Shown: positions 10,440-34,800, numbered from the stretch's first letter. The stretch: 64,000 nt of DNA from Terebella lapidaria (GCA_949152475.1 OX424555.1:63593977-63657976), one strand, 5' to 3'. Numbers and translations are program-made. Notes: generated from the sequence alone by a model not told the origin.

Positions 10440-13400
10440 ATGCCTAGCATGGATAGCGGGTATGGGGCGGGCTACGGAGCAGAACCCTATGGATACGGTG
10501 ACAGTGCCGGGGTAATGATGAGCCGGGTGAAGGATACCCTGGATCACAGGGTGTGGACGGACGACGGGGGTCCATCCCACGGGGGAAGGCCTATCGGCGA
10601 GCTGAAGACTATCTTCTCGGGACAGCGACCGCAGCAGAGACATCCCGAGTACCAGCCGGCACCGCAGGAAGGTCAGTGGTTATCTCAACAGGTCAGTGAC
10701 AGAAACTGATGGCTGGAGCTATTACAGACGTTATTCATCAATTGAGATGAAAGTTCTGTTGAATTGAGTTAATTGAGTTATTATTGGAGTTTCAAAGACT
10801 TATAAGACTTGTAAGTTCACAATAAAATCAATTAAGACTTGCATATTTGCACAGTGAATTTGCGCCGGGATATTGTATCATAATTTTGGAGAAAGGAGAT
10901 GCATGATGCCTTGTAGATACCGGTACATCAAAAGGTAGTTAGACTCGTACGCGGTACATCTGTGTTGCGAAACAACCCGTTCACGTAACTGGAAAGGTGA
11001 TCTGAAGGTCGCACTTGTTACAAGCTGACTATCAGCAAGGAATGTATCACTGACATTTAGCGGGAATTACGAGTGGTTCTGCTTCTTTAGTCAGGGAAAT
11101 ACTTTGTGATATTTCAAAACAGCGCATATGAAAAATGGGAAACATGTCTATGATATTAGCTCGGCATCCTATCTTGGCCCCTCTTGTTCCCGTGGTCGAT
11201 CCCTTCACTCGGGAGTGGTACAGAACCAGATGTACAACTTCCACACACGCTAACCACTCGCTCCTGGAAAAGAATCTTGCAGCATCTGGCGGGCCGAGCC
11301 ATATTACCATTTACAGAATGTAGATGGTGTTGAATAGTGAACGCTTCCACTCCCGTGTAGGGTTTTTTTGTTGTTGCAATCGTATGCAATCCAAAGAGCC
11401 CTTTATTATATTACTCCTGCAAATAATGATGGAATTCATTTACTTTAGTAACTTGGAAGATTCACCCACAATTCACGTTACTGCCTTTATCGCCTCTTGA
11501 GTTTTTTTCAATGCTTTAAACTTTACTAATGCCGTTAAGTTGTCTGCCTGTATGAGAAACCTGAACAAGACGGAGAAGTGTTCGGCAATACGGTTTTATG
11601 GGGCCCCGTTTTCTTGTTATTTTTGTCCAACTTTTCCAGTGGCTTTTGATACAATCCTGAACAAATCAATACGTTACTAAAGGCGGTTTCTCTCCATCAG
11701 TTATTTCTCTGTTTCGTTCATGTTAAAATCAAACATAAACTGTGCGATGTTTTACTGGTGCTAGCACACTCTGGAAAGAGGCACACTTTGGCATTGCCAA
11801 GAATAGTAGGGACTAGACAACGTTCCCTGTAACAAGCAATTAAGTGAACAAATAGACCCATCCATGCACCAGTGGCATGGATAGGCCTACTGTACAATTG
11901 AATGTGTGACACTAGGTTGAATCAAGAACATATCAATCAACATAACACCAACTTTGTCTTAGGTATTCCCTAAATTTCAGTTCCAGGATCACCAGCTAGA
12001 GGACCGGGTAAAGTCCCAGTCTACCATCCCTCTAAAAGAACGGGATGGAAGCGCCCGGAGTATGACGGCAACCCTCCTCTCAAGGAGCCAGGATGGATGC
12101 CCGCCGCTCTCAGGGGCGAGGGCCAGATGCAGGGACCAGAGAGTCAAGTGTTCCCCGACAGTCGCGAGGAGTTGCCCCCACCTACCGTCCAGCAAAACTC
12201 GGTTACCCGCACGGGGGCAAGACGACCTCAGCAGGAGGACGCGCGAGATGGTAGACCACACCCTCCTGCCCAACAGCAACAGCAGCAGCAGCAACAACAG
12301 CAGCAGCGTCCACCCGAAGGCCACACCCAGAGAGATCACAGACGTCCCGTTCGGAACTCGGACGAGAGTGGACATCGACCTACCATGACCCCCTTCCGAG
12401 AACCGAGAGGACGGGGAAGTGTGACCGAGCTACCGGCGGGCCACATGTACAGAACGGAACAGGAGCGACACATGGATCACAGGAAACCTCCATGGGCAGG
12501 ATCCCTGCGATCTTCCGAGAGGCTCAAAGCGTGGGAAGTCCAGGCCAGCGAGAATATTGCTCCTGATGTAGCCGATTATGGCGACCCCAGGCAACACCAA
12601 GCAGCCGAGTCCACGACATACACAAGGCATTCACAGCAAGGACCTCGTCCCAGCCGCGGCGAGACCCAACACGTTCACTCTCCTGGCCGTCAGCATAGGC
12701 AAGCCAGCTTCGATCAATACCAGGATCAAGGAGGCCCCCAGCGTGATCTCTACCAAGAACCCCAAGAAGTCCCGATAGCCAGACACCAGAGATCCAGCCA
12801 AGAGTATGCAGAGCAGGACCAGCAACATGCCCATCGAGAGGAACCTCCTCAAGAACGCCAACAAAGAGAAGTTCCACAAGATCAGAGCTCATACTATGAC
12901 CATCAAGCCGAGTCCAGTCAGGAGCGAGCACATGTTCCTGCCCAGGAAACGGCCCGCTATGGTTCCTTTCAAGATCTCCGACATGGAACACCAACCCGCT
13001 CGTTTGGAGAAACCAGCGAGGTTCAATCCGAACCAAGAAGCTATGAAGCTGGAGGATATGACCACATGTCTAGCCCAAGAGGACGAGTTCCACAGAGTCC
13101 AGGACGTATGACCCACCAACAACAACAACCGCCTACAGTGGACGTAGACATGGAGCCCGTGAGGGAGGTCCAAAGGAAGTACAACAACCCGAGTGGACTC
13201 TATGGGGCCGGTAACCTGCAGTCCCCAGGGCGACGTCAACCACAGCGCCGACAGCCGGAGACAGGGGTACAGAGGTCCGGGCAGGGTAATGTTATGTGAG
13301 TAAAGCAGCTGCACCAAGTCTTATTCTCTATAATTGAATACAACGATGAACGCTGATGCACACAGTTCTGTCGCATGCACTTTTGTGTGAGAAAGTTTCG

Positions 13401-13663
13401 ATTTCAAAGCAACCCTCATTTACCACAGAGTGAAGGGTACGGACGGGAAGGCATACTTCAACGCCGCAGGCTCGGGCGTGTACCAGCTACTCCAAGAAGA
13501 GGAGGCCAAGAAGAAGCAGAGGGTGGAACAGTACAGTGCCAGACATCAGGAGCTTCCACCCGGACAGGAACCAGTGTACCACGGCTACACTGACCCACTG
13601 CAGAAGTCCCCCACCATGCTCGCCCTCCAACAATACGTCCGCAATGACAGCACAGATTTCTGA
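10440..13663 (+). CDS. ZASP-like-motif (ZM) / DUF4749-like protein, 3 exons, 593 aa
   Basis: Exons are 10440-10671, 11981-13295 and 13429-13663. Splice phases agree (1, then 2) and the frame closes with TGA. The start is ATG 10440; a second in-frame ATG lies at 10449. The N-terminus is Gly/Tyr-rich (GYGAGYGAEPYGYG). Residues about 80-470 are hydrophilic and rich in Gln, Pro, Arg and His, with a run of 12 Gln at about 175-187. Around residue 475 is KYNNPSGLYGAGNL, which fits the ZASP-like YNxPxGLY motif. The C-terminus has GTDGKAYFNAAGSGVYQLLQ and ends in a SPTMLALQQYV segment, like the region after the ZM motif in ALP/Enigma proteins, which bind alpha-actinin at Z-discs. No PDZ or LIM domain is visible, although upstream exons cannot be excluded. 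The family call rests on motif resemblance. Confidence 0.6.
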
Positions 13664-14479
13664 ATGGGAGGGTACCTCGGAAATAACATACGGGATAGGT
13701 GTTCAGCTGTCAGCTGGGTACTTTCCAGTAACAGCTAAAAATGTGGATCAGGTCAAGATGCACATGCGACACATAGCTGGCAAAATTGATGCTGTGAACG
13801 TAACTGGATACTTCATCTTGTCACATTTCTTTCGAATTTACAGTGGAGGTGAAAACGAACACTTGTTATACTGTTTGACTTGACACACCTGCTATTGATT
13901 GGTTCTTGTACACGTTTGTAAAACTTGTATTTTTGATTTTATCACTCAACTATATGTGTGTATTTGATATCACTTGAATTTCTGTCATGTTGACCAAATC
14001 ATGAAGCACTTTAAACTTGAAAATATATTATAATCGTAGGGTGTTAGGCACAAGTTGTATTCCGTTATGAACACTGAGCAACTTGAGTATTAGCGCTTTG
14101 TTATTTTGCGTGCCTGTAGCTGCATGTACATATATATTCAATTGTACACAAATCACCACATTCATGTCTGTTTTACCAAATGTACATGGCTTAGCTTGTT
14201 GTCATTAGCAGTAAGTGAAATTAGATTGTCTTGACTGTGGAGGCTGCTGAATCTCTATTACCATGGCTGATGATTTATTGGGGGCAATTTCTCCCAAGTT
14301 TGCATTAAGGACATCACTCATTTTACTTTGGATGTCTTTTATTCAAATTTTGGCAGCAGGCCAATCTCTATGTCATGATGTTTGTACATTATTCAACAGG
14401 TCATTTGAGCTAATGTGCATCGTTGTATTCTCTCATTTTGTTGAAGGTACATGGAAAATCCAGCAACATTTTTCGATCA

Positions 14480-14485
14480 AATAAA
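14480..14485 (+). other. Candidate polyadenylation signal AATAAA
   Basis: AATAAA 820 bp after the stop codon of the ZM-motif gene and upstream of the convergent NDOR1 3' end. It is a reasonable 3' end for the plus-strand gene. Other AT-rich variants occur near 14020-14035, so the choice is uncertain. Confidence 0.4.
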
Positions 14486-14953
14486 CATGTTTGCTAGTCG
14501 TTACATCTAGTATTTGGGGTTCAACTTTTTTTCTCATTATAAATGTATTCAATTTCACATAACAAATAAATACAATACCGTACATATAATACATATCACT
14601 ACAGCCAATCAGTATCTCGACACGAATGCTCCAAAAAATTTATGTGTCCATTTCACAAAATCAAAATGTCAATAACCAACATGGGTAAAGAATACATCAA
14701 CTTTACCATAACTATTTTAATCGTAGATAAGCCTTCAGTGCAAATACCGGACACATCACAATAATATTCTAGTGGATACCATTACCTCATTTACCTATAG
14801 AGATGATACATATAAAGTGATTACATCCTTAAAACACATCCCACATTGAATATGTTAATGTACATGTATAATGTAACAATTGCCTCGGTGGAACAGACAT
14901 CAGCACCTCATAAATATATAATGTAACAATTGCCTAACAATGTGGAGCAGACA

Positions 14954-27434
<12,481 letters not shown>

Positions 27435-27479
27435 TCAAGAATTGGACATATCTACTTTCACATAATCAAAGATGTAGCT

Positions 27480-27984
27480 AAAACAATAAACAAAGTAATC
27501 ACTGATTGTACTACTCAGAATAGGCGGCCCGGCCCTGCACAGTGCACACCTAAAACCCCGACCACAATCACAGGTAGAAAAATATCGTTCTAATCAGCTA
27601 ATGTGCCGACCTCCATTATCGCTCATTGCTTTCCCGGTACCAATAACACGCTCGTCATGTTAATTTAATGATACTTATTTTGTCAGGAGTAATGAAACTA
27701 ATGACTATTTTTCCTGATTCAGCCTACTGAACGAAACATACACAAATATTTGATCATCAATCATAAGAAAACAACCATCAGCCAACCCTGCCTTATGTTG
27801 TTGCTTAATAAAACACAGAGCGTGAACATTTGAATCGTATCACAAATGGGAACGTTAATCGGGAGGTACTTTATGATGAACATACCGGAACGTATAACGG
27901 TAAATCCCACGAATAAGATCCAGTCCAAGGAAAAAAAGCTATAAAATATCCAGAATATAAAACCATGGTCTTGATTTTTCTTCA
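27480..27984. other. Upstream region of NDOR1, nothing recognised
   Basis: This holds the probable promoter and 5' untranslated region of NDOR1. The minus-strand TTTCACAG immediately before ATG 27425 could be a 3' splice site, so an untranslated first exon further up is possible. No core promoter motif is clear. Confidence 0.35.
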
Positions 27985-28615
27985 AAATGGACGCCACACG
28001 CAGACCGGCAATTCAGTGCATTAAAACGTATTTATCACAAAGGTACATGAAGAATCCTATACATGGGATATGAAAAAAAGTTACAGAATAAATATCGACA
28101 AAATGCGTGCTAGAGTCCAAAAATCATTGGGTTTTTTCTCCGACAAAAGATGGCTGTTTTAGTCTCTCAAGGTCATTGTAGGTCAAATTCAAGAACACGA
28201 TTTCCCATTCGAATGTCCAATTATGTCCAAAGTTCTCTTGAAGTGTTTTAGGAGATTACTTCGTACAGCTCCCCGTTATGAAGGAAAAGTTCAATGGCGC
28301 CTTTTATTTTCAAAATGGCGGCTACTCTCGATGAGAAACGGATAATTTGGCGGATATTTTCTGACAAAAAAGTGTTCGGACAGTTTTGGGATTTTTGCCT
28401 AGAAGATTCCCCTTAGGTACTTTTGTGATATGTATATAAGTTGCTCTTGAATCGCCAATCTGCATGTGGTGGGCATTTTGAATTTCCGACGGGTCGGCTA
28501 AAATTTATTCACCCCAAATTAAGACACTATTTGTTTTGAGTGATTTTCAGCCGAGGTACAACGATGGACGCAACGCCATGCCAATAGGTTATCGGACCAT
28601 ACATGTAGGTATGGT
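27985..28615 (+). repeat. Dispersed repeat family copy
   Basis: Starts AATGGACGCCACACGCAGAC. It carries the AAAGGTACATGAAGAATCC, CTCAAGGTCATTGTAGGTCA, AAGATTCCCCTTAGGTAC and GAGTGATTTTCAGCC words shared with 3480-3600 and 5850-6500, and ends ACGATGGACGCAACGCCATG then CCAATAGGTTATCGGACC. Confidence 0.6.
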
Positions 28616-28850
28616 CACACCATACATGACCTAACAATCCTGCAAGACAGGACAATCGTGGTGTACTGGAGACGCCAAACCAGGAGATCAATTTTGCAGG
28701 AGCTCAACTTTTTTTTAGTCAAGATACAGACTGGACTGGGCTGAGTAAGCACAACTGCCTTCAAGAATTTCGCTCGACTCCACGTCCTTCAATGTTGGAT
28801 GAATTTCTGAATGTGTGCTACATAACGATATTTTAAACATACAATACTGA

Positions 28851-29206
28851 ATTCGCAAAACCTCACTAAAATGCTAGCATGCTGAACCTGGCATTTAGCA
28901 CGTGCTAGCTTAACTTCGCCTCACTTAGCATCAGGTGATTCTATTCTCGTCTTGTGTGTGTGAGGATCGCCCAATGCTAGCATTGCCTCTTAGCACTGTG
29001 GCACTCTAAACACATTTTCTTGGTGAAGGCCATTATATTATATGCTGCAAGCACATGGTCTATTCGTTTATAGACTGTATAAGTTCAGTTCATATTAAGG
29101 ACGGCCGCCTGATGCGTTGGCATCGCGCTCACTGTGCGAGTCAATGCTAGCATCAAGTTGCAAACAATCCAAGGGCTAGCAATTAGCATGAAGTTTTGCG
29201 AAATCG
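28851..29206. mobile_element. MITE-like palindromic element
   Basis: The left end ATTCGCAAAACCTCACTAAA with ATGCTAGCAT matches, inverted, the right end GCTAGCAATTAGCATGAAGT followed by TTTGCGAAAT. The word GCTAGC recurs through the element in both orientations. There is no coding capacity. I could not assign a clean target duplication. Confidence 0.5.
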
Positions 29207-29849
29207 GTACTGTACAGCGATGACTGTTCAAATGTTGGTGATATCCTACACGTATGAATCACTTAATCATGGTTCCTAGTGTTCTGTTACATCCCCCCCA
29301 CCCTCCTAAAATATCATGGACCAACCCTTGTAATTTGCTGTGCAACTTCAAGGGGAGGCTTCTAATTATATTATGCGAGGAGTCTTCATAAACAGAATGA
29401 CTTCTGGATGAAGGGCGTGTACAGTACTCAGATTGCCTGGTTGAACAGTAAACCGGATAACATAGCGAGTGTTATTTATGCATTTTTTTCACCTAATACA
29501 AATATATTCACTTCCCAGTAATCGAGCTCATGTCTTTGTTTTTGCAAATATTGTGTTAAATTTGTATCTGAGACCATGTAACAAATAACATGTTCTGCAA
29601 TACTTTGCTATGACCAAAATTGTCTTCATTGTTACTGAATGATTGTTCTCCTTGTTTGGAAGTACTTTGTAATCTTGCAAATTCCTAAGAAAAAGGTAGA
29701 TGTTTGTTCATGTATATAATATATAGGCCTACACTTGTTGATACATGCATCTAGATGACGCCTCCAAATGAAAACAAGGCAGATATTAAATTAGCCCAAT
29801 GGGCTAGAAAGGTTACCGGAGAAATATACAGAGTTAAGCCGAGAAAGTT
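29207..29849. other. Gene-free stretch
   Basis: AT-rich sequence with no exon or clear repeat. It ends with ATTAGCCCAATGGGCTAGAA (29791-29810), a short palindrome just before the AGGTCA repeat array. Confidence 0.4.
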
Positions 29850-30960
29850 GAAGGTCAAATTCAAGGTGACCACTGAAATCGCCATATCTCTAACCTTGAA
29901 AATGGGATCAAAGGTTAAATTCTAGATCACCAAACTATTCAGCATACATCATTTCCTATATGTTCACTATGGACCCCTAAGCTGTAAATTTGATAAGCGA
30001 GATATAAGCCATTTTGTAATCTGACTTTGAAAATAAAATGACTGACCTTGAAATTTAGGTCAAAGGTCAAATTCAATATCATTAAAATATTCAGAATATA
30101 TCATTTCCTATATGTTCACAATTGATTCCTAAGCTGTAAAGTCGATAATAAGCGAGATATTAGCCATTTTGTCCTGTTGACCTTGAAAATGAGGTCAAAA
30201 GTCAAATTCAAGGTCACTAGAATATTCAGCATATATCATTTCCTATATGTTCACAATTGATTTCTAAGCTGTAAAGGCGCTAATAAGCAAGATATTGGCC
30301 ATTTTGTCCTGTGACCTTGAAAATGAGGTCAAAGGTCAAATTCAAGGTCATGAGAATATTCAGCATATATCATTTCCTATATGTTCACAATTGATTCCTA
30401 AGCTGTAAAGTCGATAATAAGCGAGATATTAGCAATTTTGTCCTGTGACCTTGGAAATGAGGTCAAAGGTCAAATTCAAGGTCATGAGAATATTCAGCAT
30501 ATATCATTTCCTATATGTTCACAATTGATTCCTAAGCTGTAAAGTCGATAATAAGCGAGATATTAGCCATTTTGTCATGTGACCTTGGAAATGAGGTCAA
30601 AGGTCAAATTCAAGGTCACGAAAATATTCAGCATATATCATTTCCTATATGTTCACAATTGATTCCTAAACTGTAAAGTCGATAATAAGCGAGATATTAG
30701 CCATTTTGCCATGTGACCTTGAAAATGAGGTCAAAGGTCAAATTCAAGGTCACAAGAATATTCAGCATATATCATTTCCTATATGTTCACAACTGATTCC
30801 TAAGCTGTAAAGTCGATAATAAGCGAGATATTAGCCATTTTGTCCTGTGACCTTGAAAATGAGGTCAAAAGTCAAATTCAAGGTCACGAGAATATTCAGC
30901 ATATATCATTTCCTATATGTCCACAATTCATTCCTAGTCTCTAATTTCAATATTAAGTGA
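29850..30960 (+). repeat. 134-bp tandem repeat array with nuclear-receptor-type motifs
   Basis: The marker TTCAGCATATATCATTTCC starts at 30225, 30359, 30493, 30627, 30761 and 30895, exactly 134 bp apart. Diverged units start near 29938 and 30090, giving about eight units. Each unit carries TGACCTTGA, AATGAGGTCAAAGGTCA, then AATTCAAGGTCA, followed by CATTTCCTATATGTTCACAA, GATTCCTAAGCTGTAAAGTC and GCGAGATATTAGCCATTTTG. AGGTCA-A-AGGTCA is a perfect DR1 and TCAAGGTCA an extended half-site. Whether any receptor binds is inference. Confidence 0.9.
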
Positions 30961-31019
30961 GATATTAGGCTTAATGTGTGCCATTATAAAGCATAGGAAA
31001 ATTTAACATGGGAAAGTCA

Positions 31020-31770
31020 CATTTGGGCCGAGTTTGGGCCCAAAATGGCCCACTTCAAGCGATTCAAGCGCAACGAAATTTATACATGTCACAGGGGTAC
31101 ATATGAGGAGTGTTTTTCATCAATAAGAAAAAAAAGTTACTGAACAGATTTTGAGAAAACGACCGTCGAAGTCCAAAATTGGCCATTTTTCGACGAAAAC
31201 GGCCGCTCTGACCTTGAAACCAAGGTCAGAGGTCAAATTCAAGGTCACGACAATATTCAGCATATATCATTTCCTATATGTCCACAATTGATTCCTAGTC
31301 TCTAATCTCAATATTAAGTGAGATATTAGGCTCTAATGTGTCCCATTATAAAGCATAGGAGAATTTAACATGGGAAAGTCCCATTTGGTCTGAGTTTGGG
31401 CCCAAAATGGCCCACTTCGAGCGATTCAAGCGCAACAAAATTTATACATGTCACAGGGGTACATATGAGGAGTGTTATGCATCAATAAAAAAAAAAGTTA
31501 CTGAACAGTTTTTGAGAAAATGGCCGCCAAAGTCCAAAATCAGGCATTTTTCGTCGAAAACGGCCGCCATTTTGAAAAAAATTTGAAAATCAAAAAACTA
31601 AAAAATACCTCCCTCTCGAAATATTTTTAGGCATTTTTGTGCAAAATTTCAGAAAAATTCGATCGTAAACTTTAAAGATAAAATTGTTGACGGACGACGA
31701 CGCCGGACGACGACGACGCCGGACGCATCGCCATGCCAATAGGTTACAGACCAAAGGTCCGGTAACCTAA
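31020..31770 (+). repeat. Dispersed repeat, two overlapping copies with hairpin end
   Basis: Two rounds of AATTTAACATGGGAAAGTC, GCCCAAAATGGCCCACTTC, TATACATGTCACAGGGGTAC and ACTGAACAG.TTTTGAGAAAA lie at about 31000-31200 and 31360-31560. A single unit of the AGGTCA repeat separates them (31205-31335). The end is GACGGACGACGACGCCGGAC..., then CCAATAGGTTACAGACC and AAAGGTCCGGTAACCTAAAA. The alternation suggests the tandem units and this module belong to the same element. Confidence 0.7.
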
Positions 31771-32038
31771 AAATAGCTCAGCACAAACTCGGTGATATTG
31801 TGCGAAGATCTACCCGTACATATGCTGAACGCAAAAGTCATCACAATAATTTATGGTCGAAACTGAGCCTGTAAATAGGAGTAGGACAACATCAGTGGGA
31901 TGAACAAATATAATTCATGTGTAACAATGTATTTGATTTTCAATATTATTACATCATGTAAAACCACAAAAATCCAATATGTGAAAAAAAAGTCTTCAAA
32001 ACAAACAAGTGTAATACACATGTACAAACTCCCTGGTA

Positions 32039-32218
32039 CTGTAAAACGACTAACTTTGGCGGCTATTAAATTTGGCGGTTGTGACCTTTACATTTTTTGG
32101 CGGAGATTTAATTTGGCGGTTTCAAAACCAGATATATTTCTTATCATATATCTAGTTAATTTGGTGGTTTTTCCCCTACCGCCAAATAAATCGTCCGCCA
32201 AAATTAGTTGTTTTACAG
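32039..32218. mobile_element. 180-bp MITE with TA duplication
   Basis: The left end CTGTAAAACGACTAA..TTTGGCGG and right end CCGCCAAAATTAGTTG then TTTTACAG are inverted copies, flanked by TA at 32037-32038 and 32219-32220. The interior is nearly all TTTGGCGG/CCGCCAAA words. It shares the CTGTAAA terminus and TA target with the element at 1156-1680. No coding capacity. Confidence 0.8.
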
Positions 32219-32559
32219 TATTCAAGCATACATATAATAATACAATTTACAAAGGATCTCAAAAAGAAGTCTCAGTAACACAGTATTTTGTATTTTTAGG
32301 ACACTAACACAGTGTATTGTATTTCTAGAACTTTTCAGTCGAACACAAGTGAGAACATACCATTCAACATGTTCCACAATTAACCCACGTACATGCTTTG
32401 CCCTGGACACATGTACAGTACACCTACACACCAAACATGTACACTGCACATTAACACAGCAGCAACACTGGAAAACAGGCTCACAGTAACACGGCCATCG
32501 ACAGTCAAATCACAACCACAAATGTGAAATATTTTTTGGCAATGTCAATAAGTCCAACA

Positions 32560-33594
32560 TCATATCAATAAGTCCCAATCTTCTCTTTCCATGAGTTGTG
32601 CTTTTATTGTGTCCGAAAGTGGGTTTTCCCTCAAATCCACGTGCTTCAGTGATGACATTGACTTGAGTTCTTCAGCAGCTACCTCTGAATTATATTTTAA
32701 ACATGTAAAATGAAACAGTTCAAATTATTATCGCTAAAATATTACGAATGGTATTAACATGTGATGGTATATGAAACTGAAATTACTGATATACTCAAAT
32801 ATTGATCGGAATATCGTCATATTGATCCCAATATTATTTTTGACATAATTATCATGAGTTATGTATCAACGTTATATACCGGTACATACGTTCTATTTGA
32901 TTGTTGTTGGCTATGAGTATCTCGATGGGCAGACTGTATACAACAATGGGTATGTGGTTGAAGTCATTGTGGGTCATTATCAACTTCCTGAGATTCGATA
33001 AGTTTTGAATATCATTTGGGAGGCTGTACAGTTGATTCTGGCTGATCTGAAGCTCTGAAAAGATGTAACTACATGTATGAAATACATGTAACATAAGAAA
33101 TAGAAAACTTCATTTTCAAACATCAGACAATACAAAGACATCGAACACACGATATGATACTGCAGTATAAATCACTTTGAGAATTACATGTATTGTACTT
33201 AGCTGTTACCCAAATGTTGAATCTTAATTGCAAATACCTTGCAATTGTGACCATTTCTGAGGAATTTTCGGTGAGATTGCTGTCAGGACATTCTTGTTCA
33301 GGTTCAGTGAATGTACTGTTGTGTTCTGCATCAACATGAACACCCCATCTGGGAACTTCGTCAACTCACAGTCAGATAGATCTGAAAATTATTACATATT
33401 CGGTCTGTAAAAAAAAGTATTACAGTCTGGACAGTGAAGATACTGCATGTAATATGCATTTTTCCCTAATTTAATATCCATCACGTATATTAATGGCTGT
33501 AGAGAACATCTATTATTCAGGAGATCTTACCAAGGCGGCCATCTTCCTTAGCTTTTTCACATCGCTTTGCCACCTCCGCTGCTGCGTGGGCCAT
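32560..33594 (-). CDS. LRRC20: LRRC20-like leucine-rich-repeat protein, 4 exons, 165 aa
   Basis: Minus-strand exons: 33531-33594, 33238-33381, 32890-33054 and 32560-32684. All three phases agree and the frame closes at TGA. The N-terminal helix (MAHAAAEVAKRCEKAKEDGR) is followed by about five leucine-rich repeats: LDLS-like DLSDCELTKFPDGVFML, VHSLNLNKNVLTAI, LQELQISQNQLYSLPNDIQN, LRKLIMTHNDFNHIP and IEILIANNNQI. The C-terminus is LKHVDLRENPLSD. Size, repeat number and order match human LRRC20 (184 aa), a small intracellular protein of unknown function. The start is the first ATG of the coding exon; an upstream untranslated exon is possible, because TTTTTGCAG precedes this exon. It could be another short LRR paralogue, but LRRC20 fits best. 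Confidence 0.82.
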
Positions 33595-33759
33595 GCCGCA
33601 TCTGTTCTCTGCAATGTCTGAACCTTTTAAAATCACTGCAAAAAAGAGACAAGTGGACTTACATGTATGTATTATCCTTGTCAAACATTTGTTTTCAAGC
33701 TTCACAGACAGATCGTTTTACAATTGCCACAACATTGATTGGTATTAGCTAAATGATGC

Positions 33760-34172
33760 ACGCGCTGGGAAATTTTTCCCATAAAAACCCTCAAATCATG
33801 CGAATAATGTGCCCACATATTCACCCTTTTACGGTGTAATCCTCGTAACCCGTTACTGATGTTATACCGGCTGGCACCGTTGACCGGTTACTGTACACTG
33901 TACACGCTGTGTTTGGTACACAAGGGCACAACCACATGGGGGAGGGGGTCCTAAACAACAACTAAGAGGTGATCCCCCTCCAGCTTTGGGATAGTTATTT
34001 GGGTTGAAAGAGAGTCTATTATATATTTGATGACTGTGTTATTATCACATTCCCTATCTAAATGATCTAGTTCAGCTATAGCCGTGAGATAGTGCTGGCC
34101 CCCATCAAGCAACAGAACACACCAAATTCCGAAGGAATGGCACCTCATCCCTAAGGAATTTGATGTGTTTTG
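33760..34172. other. Upstream region of the LRRC20-like gene, nothing recognised
   Basis: Intergenic sequence, probably holding the promoter of the minus-strand LRRC20-like gene. No exon, RNA gene or clear promoter element is visible. Confidence 0.35.
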
Positions 34173-34174
34173 TA

Positions 34175-34798
34175 AGGAAGTGCATTGGTGACACGGACAC
34201 CCCAAAAAATGTATTTCATCTAGGCGAAATGCCTTGGTGAAAGATCAATTAGCCATGGCGAATGGCGAATTGGTAACATGAAACAAATAAAAATACCAAT
34301 TTGCCATGGCGAATTACCGTGGCTTTTACTTAATAAACTATATAGTTTAATATGTTAAAAGTTAGCCGAACTTGCTCGCTCTTGAACTTGTCTATATACA
34401 TGATATAGGGGTACCGTATTGGTCCTAATAGTAGTACGGCGAGCCAAAGCGAGACCTCCTGCAGCAGCGCGCGAAAATTTGAGGTCAAATTTAAGAAAAT
34501 CACTGAATACTATACCTATGGTCTTCAATCCCCTTTAATATGATTCAAATAGCATAAATATGTGGGTTGGAACACTCTTAGATCCAGGTATCCAGCCCTC
34601 GAGAGCTGGATACCTGGATCTATTCAAGAGGGAACAACGTCAGCTAGTTAAAAGTCTGCTAATTCGCCTTGGCGACCTACTAATTCGACTTGGTGAACTA
34701 GTAATTTACCGAGGCTAATTGCTAGTTCGCCGTGCTGAATTGGTATATCGCCGAAGCGAATTACATTTTCTCTGTGTCATGTCACCAATACGCTTCCG
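34175..34798. mobile_element. MITE-like element with central 17-bp hairpin
   Basis: The left end AGGAAGTGCATTGGTGACAC and right end (inverted) CGGAAGCGTATTGGTGACAT correspond, with TA at 34173-34174 and 34799-34800. The interior holds repeated GCCATGGCGAATTGG-like words. At 34580-34621 a perfect 17-bp stem (AGATCCAGGTATCCAGC / GCTGGATACCTGGATCT) encloses the loop CCTCGAGA. It is non-coding. The TA duplication fits Tc1/mariner-type elements, but the terminal base differs between the ends. Confidence 0.6.
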
Positions 34799-34800
34799 TA

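Noticed and set aside
10692..10697. Alternative donor CAG|GTCAGT for exon 1 of the ZM gene
   Set aside because: Using it breaks the phase with exon 2; the donor at 10671/10672 keeps the frame.
12524..13036. 170-codon minus-strand frame opposite exon 2 of the ZM gene
   Set aside because: Antisense shadow: exon 2 on the plus strand is phase-linked to its neighbouring exons and carries the family motifs, while this frame has neither.
29850..30960. CRISPR-like regular repeat spacing
   Set aside because: The 134-bp units are similar over their full length, with no variable spacers, and the DNA is eukaryotic. It is a tandem repeat.
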